From contig JACPUC010000006.1 in assembly GCA_016192455.1 (NCBI GenBank), positions 199,055 to 263,054 of the forward strand: 64,000 nt of DNA, in the 5' to 3' direction. Positions 12,474-20,060 of this stretch are shown in pieces. The notes under the pieces were generated by a model. It did not search any database, was not told the origin of the DNA, and worked only from the letters and a program-made list of their open reading frames with translations. Positions within the stretch are counted from its first letter, which is position 1. Each line of letters opens with the position of its first letter. The DNA comes from Candidatus Tectimicrobiota bacterium. GTDB lineage: Bacteria > JACPUC01. Position numbers and translations under genes: made by a program.

Positions 12474-13457
12474 TTAACCTCGGAACGCCTCGGGGTTGAC
12501 GAGGTTCGGCGGCCGCTCGCCGCGCAGCGCCGCCACGCAGTTCTCGGCGGCCATGCGGGCCATGCGTTCGCGCGTGCGGCGCGAGGCGCTGCCGAGGTGC
12601 GGCAGGAGCACCGTCTGCGGAAGCTCGGCGAGGCCGGGACTGAGCGCCGGCTCACGCTCGTAGACATCGAGCGCCGCGGCGCCGAGGCATCCGTCCCGCA
12701 GCGCGATGACGAGGGCGGCCTCATCGACCACCGGCCCGCGCGCGGTATTGATGAGGCAGGCGGTCGGCTTCATGCGCCGCAGCTCCGGCATGCCGATGAG
12801 GTGGTGCGTCTGCGGCGTGAGGGGGACGTGCAGGCTGATGAAATCCGCCTCGCCGAGGAGGGTCTCGAGGGGGACGTAGGAAGCCGCGAGCTCCTGTTCC
12901 AGAGGCGCCGGCAGGGGGCGGCGGTTGTGGTAGATGAGGCGCATCGCGAAGCCGCGGGCGCGGCGAGCCACCGCCTGGCCGATGCGTCCCATGCCGATGA
13001 TCCCCAGCGTGGCGCCGTGCACGTCGCAGCCCAGGAAGTCCATGAGCTCCCAGCGCCGGAAGCGGCCGGCGCGCACGTAGCGGTCTGCTTCCACGAGGCG
13101 ACGGGCGGCGGCCATCAGCAACGCCCAGGCAAGATCGGCGGTGGTCTCGGTGAGCACGCCGGGCGTATTGGTGACCATGATGCCGCGGCTGCTCGCCGCC
13201 GCCACATCGATGTTGTCATACCCCACCGCCACGTTGGCGATCACCTTGAACCCCGTCGGCAGCGCGCCGATGAGCTGCGCGTCGAAGCGGTCGGTCAAGA
13301 GGCAGACCACGCCGTCGTGGGCGGCGGCTCGCCGGCGCAGTTCCTGCGGCGGAAGGGGGTCGCCGCTCTCGTTGACCTCGACCTCCGCGTGCGCGCGCAG
13401 GTACGCCGTGGCCGAGGCCGGAAGACGATTGGTCTGGAGAACGCGCGGCGTTGCCAT
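12474..13457 (-). CDS. D-2-hydroxyacid dehydrogenase (glyoxylate/hydroxypyruvate reductase type)
   Basis: A 327-residue NAD(P)-dependent reductase of the D-isomer 2-hydroxyacid dehydrogenase family. Motifs: the Rossmann glycine loop LGIIGMGRIGQAVARRARGF, the substrate-contacting NVAVGYDNIDV, HVPLTPQTHHLIG, the catalytic-Arg region INTARGPVVDEAAL, and the catalytic His in LPHLGSASRRTRERMA. The overall pattern resembles GyaR/GhrB (glyoxylate or hydroxypyruvate reduction) more than PGDH, because no ACT domain is present. The start ATG at 13457 gives the normal N-terminus (ATPRVLQTNRLP). It is convergent with the TonB gene (87 bp apart) and divergent from the acyl-CoA ligase. A glycerate 2-kinase at 62.3 kb could use its product. 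The exact substrate is inferred. Confidence 0.88.
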   Translation of the reverse strand: MATPRVLQTNRLPASATAYLRAHAEVEVNESGDPLPPQELRRRAAAHDGVVCLLTDRFDAQLIGALPTGFKVIANVAVGYDNIDVAAASSRGIMVTNTPGVLTETTADLAWALLMAAARRLVEADRYVRAGRFRRWELMDFLGCDVHGATLGIIGMGRIGQAVARRARGFAMRLIYHNRRPLPAPLEQELAASYVPLETLLGEADFISLHVPLTPQTHHLIGMPELRRMKPTACLINTARGPVVDEAALVIALRDGCLGAAALDVYEREPALSPGLAELPQTVLLPHLGSASRRTRERMARMAAENCVAALRGERPPNLVNPEAFRG

Positions 13458-13759
13458 GGTGCCTTGGAACCTCCGGAAAGCGCGCGACGGCGCCCATTCT
13501 ACGCAAGGCTGCGGCGGGTGCGCAAGCGACGCCGCCGGGAGAGCCGACGGATCGACAGCTCCTGGGGTCCAGGCCATGATGCGGCGTCACCGAGCCGTGG
13601 CCGCGTCCCGACCTCACCCCGCGCCGGGGCCGCCGCGCTGCGGCGCCTCCCACCCGGAACCGGGGCCGGGAGGCGAGGGGAGAGGCGCGGGAAGCCGCGC
13701 GGGGTGGCGGTGAGCCGCCGAGGTGGAGAGCGGCTGGCGGAGCGGGAGGAGCGTGGCGC

Positions 13760-15478
13760 ATGGAGCGCATCTGGTTAGCTCATTATCCCGAGGGCGTGCC
13801 CCACGACATTGAGCCGCCGAATGTCACCGTCCCGCACCTCCTGGAGGCGTCGGCGGCTCGCTGGGGGGAGCGGCCCGCCACGATCTTCTTCGGCAAGAGG
13901 ATAACGTACCGTCAGCTCTGGCGCGCCGCGCGCCGCTTCGCCAGCGCCCTGGCCGGGCTCGGAGTGGCGCCGGGGGAGCGGCTGGCGCTGTTGCTCCCCA
14001 ACTGCCCGCAAGCGATCATCGCTTACTACGGCGCCCTCCTGGCGGGGGCCATCGTCGTCCAGCACAACCCGCTCTACACGGAGCGCGAGCTCGAGTTCCA
14101 GCTCAACGACTCCGAATCCTCAACGCTCGTCACGCTGGAAATCTTTTACAGCCGCATCAAGCGCCTGCGTGCGCGCACCTCCCTGCGGCGCATCATCATC
14201 ACGAGCGTGCGGGAGGCCCTGCCGTTCCCGCTCAACCTCCTGTACCCCCTGAAGGCGCGGCGGCAGGGCTACAAGCGGCGCGTGGACACCGAGCCGTCGG
14301 TCTTCCAGTTCGCGCGCCTCCTCGCGGAGGCCCCGGAGGCGGCGCCGGAGGTGCGCCTCGATCCCGCCCAGACGGTGGCGCTCCTGCAGTACACCGGCGG
14401 CACCACGGGGAGGGCGAAGGGCGCCATGCTGACGCATCGCAACCTGGTGGCGAACAGCATCCAGGTGCGGCACTGGTTCGTCGGGGCCGAGGAGGGGCGC
14501 GAGGTCTGGATGTCCGTGCTCCCCTTCTTCCATGTCTTCGGCATGACCGTCTGCATGAACGTGCCGATCTCCCTCGGCGCGTGCCTCGTGCTCATGCCGC
14601 AGTTCGACCTGCGGCTCCTCCTGCGCAGCCTGCAGAAATATCGCGTCACCATGTTCCCCGGGGTGCCCGCGATGTACGTCGCCGTCGTCAACCAGCCGGG
14701 CATCGAGCGCTACGATCTCTCCTCGGTGAAGTACTGCATCAGCGGCGCGGCGCCCATGCCGGAGGAGGTGCAGCGCCGCTTCGAGGCCCTCACGGGCGCC
14801 ACGCTCATCGAGGGCTACGGCCTCACCGAGGCATCGCCGGTCACCCATGCCAACCCGCTGCGCGGCCGGCGGAAGATCGGCAGCATCGGCGTGGCCCTGC
14901 CGAGCACCGAGTGCAAGGTCGTCGACCTCGACAGCGGCACGCGGGAGGTGCCGCCGGGAGAGGCGGGAGACCTCTGCGTCCGCGGCCCCCAGGTCATGCG
15001 GGGGTACTGGCGGCGGCCCGAGGAGAAGCAGGCGGTGCTGCGCGACGGCTGGCTGCACACGGGAGACGTCGCCCGCCTCGACGAGGACGGCTACGCCTAC
15101 CTCCTCGAGCGCAAGAAGGAGATCATCCTCACCGGCGGCTACAACGTTTACCCGCGCGAAGTCGAGGAGGTTCTCTGCCAGCACCCCGCCGTGCTCGAGG
15201 CCGCCGCCGTCGGCGTGCCGCACGAGAAGCTGGGGGAGGTGGTGCAGGCCTTCGTGGTCCTGCGGCAGGGCGCCACGGCGGAGCCGCAGGACCTCGTCGC
15301 GCACTGCGCCGCCGGTCTCGCGGCCTACAAGGTGCCGCGCACCATTCACTTGCGCCGGGAGCTTCCCAAGACCCTGATCGGTAAGGTGCTGCGGCGCGTG
15401 CTCCAGGAGGAGGCGCGCCAGCCTGCGCCGCGGCAGACAGCGGCTGCGTCGGGGGAAGGGACGGAGGAGCATCCGTAG
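13760..15478 (+). CDS. fadD: Long-chain fatty-acid-CoA ligase
   Basis: A 572-residue adenylate-forming enzyme that activates fatty acids to acyl-CoA through an acyl-AMP intermediate. The AMP-binding signature TGGTTGRAKGAMLTHRN is near residue 212; FFHVFGMT and the A5-type motif EGYGLTEASP are present; the hinge and C-terminal domain carry LHTGDVARLDEDGY, GYNVYPREVEE and the catalytic lysine in LPKTLIGKVLRR. Length and motif order match FadD-type ligases. The start ATG at 13760 follows GGGAGGAGCG. A P1-family peptidase begins 36 bp downstream on the same strand. The chain-length preference cannot be read from the sequence, so the symbol marks the family rather than a proven orthologue. Confidence 0.9.
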   Translation: MERIWLAHYPEGVPHDIEPPNVTVPHLLEASAARWGERPATIFFGKRITYRQLWRAARRFASALAGLGVAPGERLALLLPNCPQAIIAYYGALLAGAIVVQHNPLYTERELEFQLNDSESSTLVTLEIFYSRIKRLRARTSLRRIIITSVREALPFPLNLLYPLKARRQGYKRRVDTEPSVFQFARLLAEAPEAAPEVRLDPAQTVALLQYTGGTTGRAKGAMLTHRNLVANSIQVRHWFVGAEEGREVWMSVLPFFHVFGMTVCMNVPISLGACLVLMPQFDLRLLLRSLQKYRVTMFPGVPAMYVAVVNQPGIERYDLSSVKYCISGAAPMPEEVQRRFEALTGATLIEGYGLTEASPVTHANPLRGRRKIGSIGVALPSTECKVVDLDSGTREVPPGEAGDLCVRGPQVMRGYWRRPEEKQAVLRDGWLHTGDVARLDEDGYAYLLERKKEIILTGGYNVYPREVEEVLCQHPAVLEAAAVGVPHEKLGEVVQAFVVLRQGATAEPQDLVAHCAAGLAAYKVPRTIHLRRELPKTLIGKVLRRVLQEEARQPAPRQTAAASGEGTEEHP

Positions 15479-15514
15479 CGCGGGTCGGGAGGACGCCGGG
15501 ATGGAGGAGCCGAG

Positions 15515-16537
15515 GTGAGGAGCGCTGCCGGCGCGGGGGCAGGGTCTGCCGCGCATCCGCCGCTGGACAACCTGACCGACGTGCCCGGGATCAAGGTGGG
15601 GCACGCCACCGACCTGATCGGCTACACCGGCTGCACCGTCATCCTCTGCGAGGGCGGGGCTGTCAGCGGCGTCGCGGTGCGCGGCTATGCCTCCGGCACG
15701 CGCGACCTCGGCCCGAGTACGCCGCTCCACATCGTCGAGCGCGTGGATGCCATCCTGTTCGCGGGAGGCAGCGCCTTCGGCCTCGACGCCGTCGGGGGGG
15801 TCATGGAGGAGCTGGAGCGGCGCGGCCAGGGGTTCCCCGTCGGTCCCACCTGCGTGCCCATCGTTCCCGCCGCGATCCTCTTCGACCTCAACTACGGGAG
15901 TCATCGCGCGCGCCCGGACAAGGAGATGGGTCGGCAGGCGTGCCTGGCGGCGAGCCGTGGGCCGCTCCCCATGGGGAGCGTGGGGGCGGGCACCGGCGCG
16001 ACGGTGGGCAAGCTCAGAGGCATCGCCTGCGCCACCAAGAGCGGTCTCGGCAGCGCCAGTCTGCATGCGGCGGGCGTGGTGATCGGCGCCCTCGCTGTGG
16101 TCAACGCCTTCGGGGATGTCCTTGACGGCTCCTCGGGGGGCATTCTGGCCGGTTTGCGCGACTCGCCCACGGGCCGACGCTTCGTCTCCACCATGGAAGA
16201 GCTGAAGCGCGGCCGGGCCGATGTCGCCCCAGCCTTCACGAACACCACCCTCGCCGTCATCGCCACGAACGCGCGGCTCGGCAGGATCGAAGCGACGCGC
16301 CTGGCGGGGATGGCCCATGATGCCTTGGCGCGGGTCCTGGCGCCGGCGCACACGACGCTCGACGGGGATACGATCTTCGTGCTCTCGGCCGGCCCTGCCG
16401 CGGCGCAGAGGGAGGTGGAGCTGAATCGGCTGGCGATGCTGGCCCAGGAGGTGCTGCTCGTGGCGGTGCGGCGCGCCGTGGAACTGGCTGACGGCTTCGG
16501 CCTCCTGCCGGCGGTGCGGGACCTGCGGACACCATGA
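15515..16537 (+). CDS. P1/DmpA-family N-terminal-nucleophile peptidase
   Basis: A 340-residue member of the S58 (DmpA/NylC/P1) family: self-cleaving hydrolases acting as aminopeptidases or amidases. Landmarks are the N-terminal LTDVPGIKVGHATD, the RDLGPST and LFAGGSAFGLDAVGGV blocks, GSVGAGTGATVGKL, and the cleavage/nucleophile region FTNTTLAVIATNARL, in which Asn243-Thr244 is the expected self-processing bond by analogy with NylC (Asn266-Thr267). The GTG start at 15515 is chosen; the conserved domain begins about 20 residues in. The stop overlaps the next gene's ATG (ATGA), so the downstream PDZ-repeat protein is probably co-translated. There is no signal peptide, so it is cytosolic. The natural substrate is unknown. 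Confidence 0.88.
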   Translation: MRSAAGAGAGSAAHPPLDNLTDVPGIKVGHATDLIGYTGCTVILCEGGAVSGVAVRGYASGTRDLGPSTPLHIVERVDAILFAGGSAFGLDAVGGVMEELERRGQGFPVGPTCVPIVPAAILFDLNYGSHRARPDKEMGRQACLAASRGPLPMGSVGAGTGATVGKLRGIACATKSGLGSASLHAAGVVIGALAVVNAFGDVLDGSSGGILAGLRDSPTGRRFVSTMEELKRGRADVAPAFTNTTLAVIATNARLGRIEATRLAGMAHDALARVLAPAHTTLDGDTIFVLSAGPAAAQREVELNRLAMLAQEVLLVAVRRAVELADGFGLLPAVRDLRTP

Positions 16538-19152
16538 CGGCGCAGCATCCTTCTAAATGGGGCGCGGCGCGGGGGATGACCGCTTCGCCGCTCCCCTGTG
16601 AGGCGCCGGCGCGCGGCGGGGGCGCCTGGTGGGGCCTCCTCGCGTTCGTGCTCGCGGGTCTCCTCTCGCTGTTCGCTGCCGGCGGCCTGCCGGGGAGGAG
16701 CGAAGCGGGCGACCTGGCGAGCCGCTGGCAGGCGCGCTACGCGCGGTACCTCCACCTCGATGCGCCGCGCCTTGCAGGCCTCAGGCCGCCATATCGCTCG
16801 CGCGCTTGGCTGGGGGTGATGATCGAGACGGCGCCGCTGCCGGATTCCGCGGCGCAGGCTGGCTCCGCCGAGGCTGAGGTGGACGCGCCTCCGCAGGGCG
16901 ACGGGAGGCCACAGCTCTCGGCGCAGGGGACCCGCCCGGCAGAGCGGTACGTGCGGATCACCAATGTGCTGCGGGGCTCGCCGGCGGAGCGGGCAGGGCT
17001 CGAAGCGGGCGACATGATCCTGTCATTCGCGGGCGAGACGACGGCGCATGGGGAGGAGACGCTCGACCGCTTCCTTGATCGCGCCCGCCGCCAGGAGCCG
17101 GAGGTGGACGTGCCTCTCCGCATCTTGCGCCGTGGCGAGGAGCGGACGGTGCGCGTGCGGCTGGCGACGTGGCCGACCCGTAGGGGACCGGAGGCGCCTC
17201 ACCCCGAGCTCGACCTGCCTGCGTCCGCGCCTCCGTCAACCCTCGAGGAGGCCGCGCGCGATGACGTCCGGGGCCGCCGCCTGGCGATGGCCATGGCATA
17301 CCTCGAGGAGGCGGCGCAGCGCCGCTGGCCCTCCCCCGCGGAGGAGGGGCTGGACGCCGACCCCTTCCGGCTGCCGGAGGTGACCTACCTGCTGCGGCAT
17401 CCCTTCGCCACCCTGCCGGTGGCGGCGCAGCTCGTCGAGCGGATCGGCCTCGGCGCGCCCGCGGACGACGCCGCTGCGGGCGCTGCGCAGGCGCAGAGGC
17501 CGTCGGCGGAGCGTCCGCACCCGGGGGCCTCGGGCGCCTCGCCGGCGCACCCCCTGGGCAGTGTGGTGGAACGCCTGCGTGGGGCCGCGGCGGCCCTCCA
17601 CCTCGGCAGGCTCGAAGCACCGGCGCCGCCGCTCGACTTGGGGGTGCGGGCGCTCATCGCGCGCTGGCTGGCGGCGCAGGAGGCGGTGCAGCGGAGCCTG
17701 GCAAGGCTCACCGACGAGGATCGGCAGTTCCTCTGGCAGGCGATCAGCCGCTCCTCCCCGCTGCGCCTCGAGGCGGCGGAGTGGTCGCGCCTGCTGCGGC
17801 TGGCCACGACGATTGACCTTACGCCGTTTGTGCAGGCCGCCCTCGATCTGGCCGTCTTTTTTGAGCCGCAGAGGCGTGCGGCCCTGCGCGCGGCGCTGAG
17901 AGCCTGGACGCCCTCGGCGCCGGCGCCGGCCGTCGAGGGGGTGAGCGGTCGCCTCCTGCTCGCCGAGGAGACTCCCGCCGGGCTGGTGCTCGTGGGGGAT
18001 GAGGGACCGAACCTCTACCGGCGCGACGCCGCCTTCATCCTCGACCTCGGCGGCGACGACGTCTACCTCAACAATGCCGGCGCCAGCCGCCCGGGGATGC
18101 CGGTGACCATGGTCGTGGACCTCGACGGCGACGATCTCTACGGCGCGGCGCGGGGCGGGGGAGAAGAGGGTCCCGCCCAGGGCGCCGGGTGCCTGGGGGT
18201 GGGGCTGCTCATCGACCTGGCGGGCAATGATCGGTATATCGGCGGGAGGCTGGCCCAGGGGGCCGGCTGCCTGGGGGTCGGCCTGCTGCTCGACGCGGCC
18301 GGCGACGACACCTATGAGGGGAACGAGTTCGTCCAGGGGTACGGCCTCTTCGGCATCGGCATGCTCATTGACGAGGGTGGCTGGGACGCCTATCGGGCCG
18401 CCGGTTTCGCCCAGGGGGCGTCGATGACCGGCGGCCTTGGGGCCCTGGTAGAAATGGCGGGCAACGACGTCTATGTTGCTGGCGGGCGGGACGCCGATTT
18501 CCGCGACCCGGCCAAGGCCACAACGAGCTTCAGCCAGGGGTTCAGCATCGGCGCGCGGCCGCGCGGGGAGCATCCTGGGGCGGCGGGGGGCATCGGCCTG
18601 CTGGCGGATTTCTCCGGCCACGACACCTACGTGGCGGACTACTTCGGCCAGGGGGCGAGCTATTGGTATGGGCTCGGAATCCTGTATGATGGCGCCGGCA
18701 ACGATCGCTACCTTGCCGGGCGCTATGCCCAGGGGGCCGGCGTCCACTTCTCCCTCGGGGCCCTCCTTGACGAGGGCGGCGATGATCGCTACGAAGCGCG
18801 CGTCGGCGTCAGCCAGGGGCTGGGGCACGATCAGGCCTTCGGCCTGCTTGCGGATGCCGAGGGGGAGGATGTCTATCAGGCCGGATGGCTGGCCCAGGGG
18901 GCGGGCAGCGCCAACGGCGTGGGCCTGCTCCTTGACCTGGGCGGCAAGGATCAGGCGCTGATCGGCGAGCGCGGCCTGGGATGGGGGGAGGCTCCCGCCG
19001 CCGGCGCGAGCGCGGGGATTGTCCTGAAAATCGGCGGCGGGTTGGCGGGGCAGCGTGGCGCCGGACCCGGCGAGCTCGAGCCGCTCAAGGAGGCGGGGAT
19101 GCCGCCCCAGGGGCAGGAACGCGGCCGTTTCGGCATCCTCATCCAGCGCTAG
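16534..19152 (+). CDS. Exported PDZ-domain protein with C-terminal AQGAG/GxDxY repeat array
   Basis: An 872-residue protein of unrecognised function. Domains in order: a hydrophobic anchor or signal at about residues 33-50 (GLLAFVLAGLLSLFAAGGLP); a PDZ domain at about 85-210 (SPAERAGLEAGDMILSFAGE is the classic PDZ core); a mainly helical middle section of ~270 residues; then from about residue 500 to 815 an array of roughly ten imperfect 26-28 residue units. A typical unit has the form AQGAG-x3-G-x-GLL-x-D-x2-G-x-D-x-Y. The glycine and aspartate spacing recalls Ca-binding or beta-solenoid repeats (GGNDxY-like), so an extended solenoid outside the cell membrane is likely. The start overlaps the peptidase gene by 4 bp. 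This looks like a secreted or periplasmic scaffold or protease accessory; that is inference. Confidence 0.8.
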   Translation: MTAQHPSKWGAARGMTASPLPCEAPARGGGAWWGLLAFVLAGLLSLFAAGGLPGRSEAGDLASRWQARYARYLHLDAPRLAGLRPPYRSRAWLGVMIETAPLPDSAAQAGSAEAEVDAPPQGDGRPQLSAQGTRPAERYVRITNVLRGSPAERAGLEAGDMILSFAGETTAHGEETLDRFLDRARRQEPEVDVPLRILRRGEERTVRVRLATWPTRRGPEAPHPELDLPASAPPSTLEEAARDDVRGRRLAMAMAYLEEAAQRRWPSPAEEGLDADPFRLPEVTYLLRHPFATLPVAAQLVERIGLGAPADDAAAGAAQAQRPSAERPHPGASGASPAHPLGSVVERLRGAAAALHLGRLEAPAPPLDLGVRALIARWLAAQEAVQRSLARLTDEDRQFLWQAISRSSPLRLEAAEWSRLLRLATTIDLTPFVQAALDLAVFFEPQRRAALRAALRAWTPSAPAPAVEGVSGRLLLAEETPAGLVLVGDEGPNLYRRDAAFILDLGGDDVYLNNAGASRPGMPVTMVVDLDGDDLYGAARGGGEEGPAQGAGCLGVGLLIDLAGNDRYIGGRLAQGAGCLGVGLLLDAAGDDTYEGNEFVQGYGLFGIGMLIDEGGWDAYRAAGFAQGASMTGGLGALVEMAGNDVYVAGGRDADFRDPAKATTSFSQGFSIGARPRGEHPGAAGGIGLLADFSGHDTYVADYFGQGASYWYGLGILYDGAGNDRYLAGRYAQGAGVHFSLGALLDEGGDDRYEARVGVSQGLGHDQAFGLLADAEGEDVYQAGWLAQGAGSANGVGLLLDLGGKDQALIGERGLGWGEAPAAGASAGIVLKIGGGLAGQRGAGPGELEPLKEAGMPPQGQERGRFGILIQR

Positions 19153-19264
19153 GGTGATTTCCCGCCACCCCGCGGCGAACGCTTGCGGGTTGCTGGTGTC
19201 AAATGGTAGGTATATGGGTCGTTGCCGTGAGGATATTGCTTTCCAACCATCGAGGACGACGTGC

Positions 19265-19897
19265 ATGCTTTCTCCTGTCAGACGACATGCCAAGCGAGCG
19301 GTGCAGTTGTTCGTGGTGCCACCTAGGGGTACGCTCCTCACCGTTGGCCTGATCGCCGGCCTGCTGGTGGCCTTCCAGCTCGCCGCCCTTTGGAGCTGGG
19401 TGCCACCCGCCGCGGCGACCACCCTCATTCGCATGAGCACCAAGGAGCTGAGCCTGAAGGCCGACGCGATCTTCTACGGCATCTGCGAGGCCGTTGAGGA
19501 GGCGTGGAACAGCGAGCGCACGAAGATCCTCACCAAGGCGCGCTTCTCGGTCCGCGAGGTCCTGAAAGGCGAGCTGGGCGCCGAGGTGACCGTCTCCTCC
19601 CTTGGTGGTAGGGTGGGGGACCTCGCCATGCTGGTGCCGGCGTCCCCCAAGTTCAAAGCGGGAGAGGAGGCCGTCCTCTTCCTGTGGCAGAACCCTGAGG
19701 GCGCCTACTTTGTCCTCGGCATGGTGCAGGGGAAGAAGGACGTCCTGACGGACCCGAGCACGAGCGGCAAGTACCTCTCCACCGATTCCGGCGTTGACGG
19801 CGCCCCCCGGCCGGGGTCGAAGCGGGTGACGTCGCAGGGGCTGGTGCCACTCGCCGCGTATCTCGAGGAAATCCGCTCGTATCTTGCGCGGCAGTGA
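19265..19897 (+). CDS. Secreted protein of unknown function, matrixin neighbour
   Basis: A 210-residue protein with an N-terminal hydrophobic segment (about residues 20-43: LLTVGLIAGLLVAFQLAALW) ending in a plausible cleavage region PAAATT. The mature part reads as a compact beta-rich domain: MSTKELSLKADAIFYGICEA, then VREVLKGELGAEVTVSSLGG and FKAGEEAVLFLW. From general familiarity with such gene pairs, secreted proteins with the phrases VLKG and GEEAVLFL often sit beside matrixin-like proteases; no function is known to me. ATG 19265 is chosen because it places the signal segment correctly; an in-frame ATG at 19214 exists. The metalloprotease gene follows 163 bp later on the same strand, so they may be co-expressed. 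Confidence 0.75.
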   Translation: MLSPVRRHAKRAVQLFVVPPRGTLLTVGLIAGLLVAFQLAALWSWVPPAAATTLIRMSTKELSLKADAIFYGICEAVEEAWNSERTKILTKARFSVREVLKGELGAEVTVSSLGGRVGDLAMLVPASPKFKAGEEAVLFLWQNPEGAYFVLGMVQGKKDVLTDPSTSGKYLSTDSGVDGAPRPGSKRVTSQGLVPLAAYLEEIRSYLARQ

Positions 19898-20060
19898 TGC
19901 AGCCGCGAGCCGCGCGGCTCGCGCAGGGGAGCCTCTGCGCGCCGCCTCCCTCCAGCGACCGCCAGCCAGCCTTCGCGGCGCCGCGGCGACCTTTTCGAGG
20001 ACCTGTCAGCGGCTGCGGGTCCTGGGGCTGTGCCTCTCCTCTCAGGATTCGCGCCTCACC

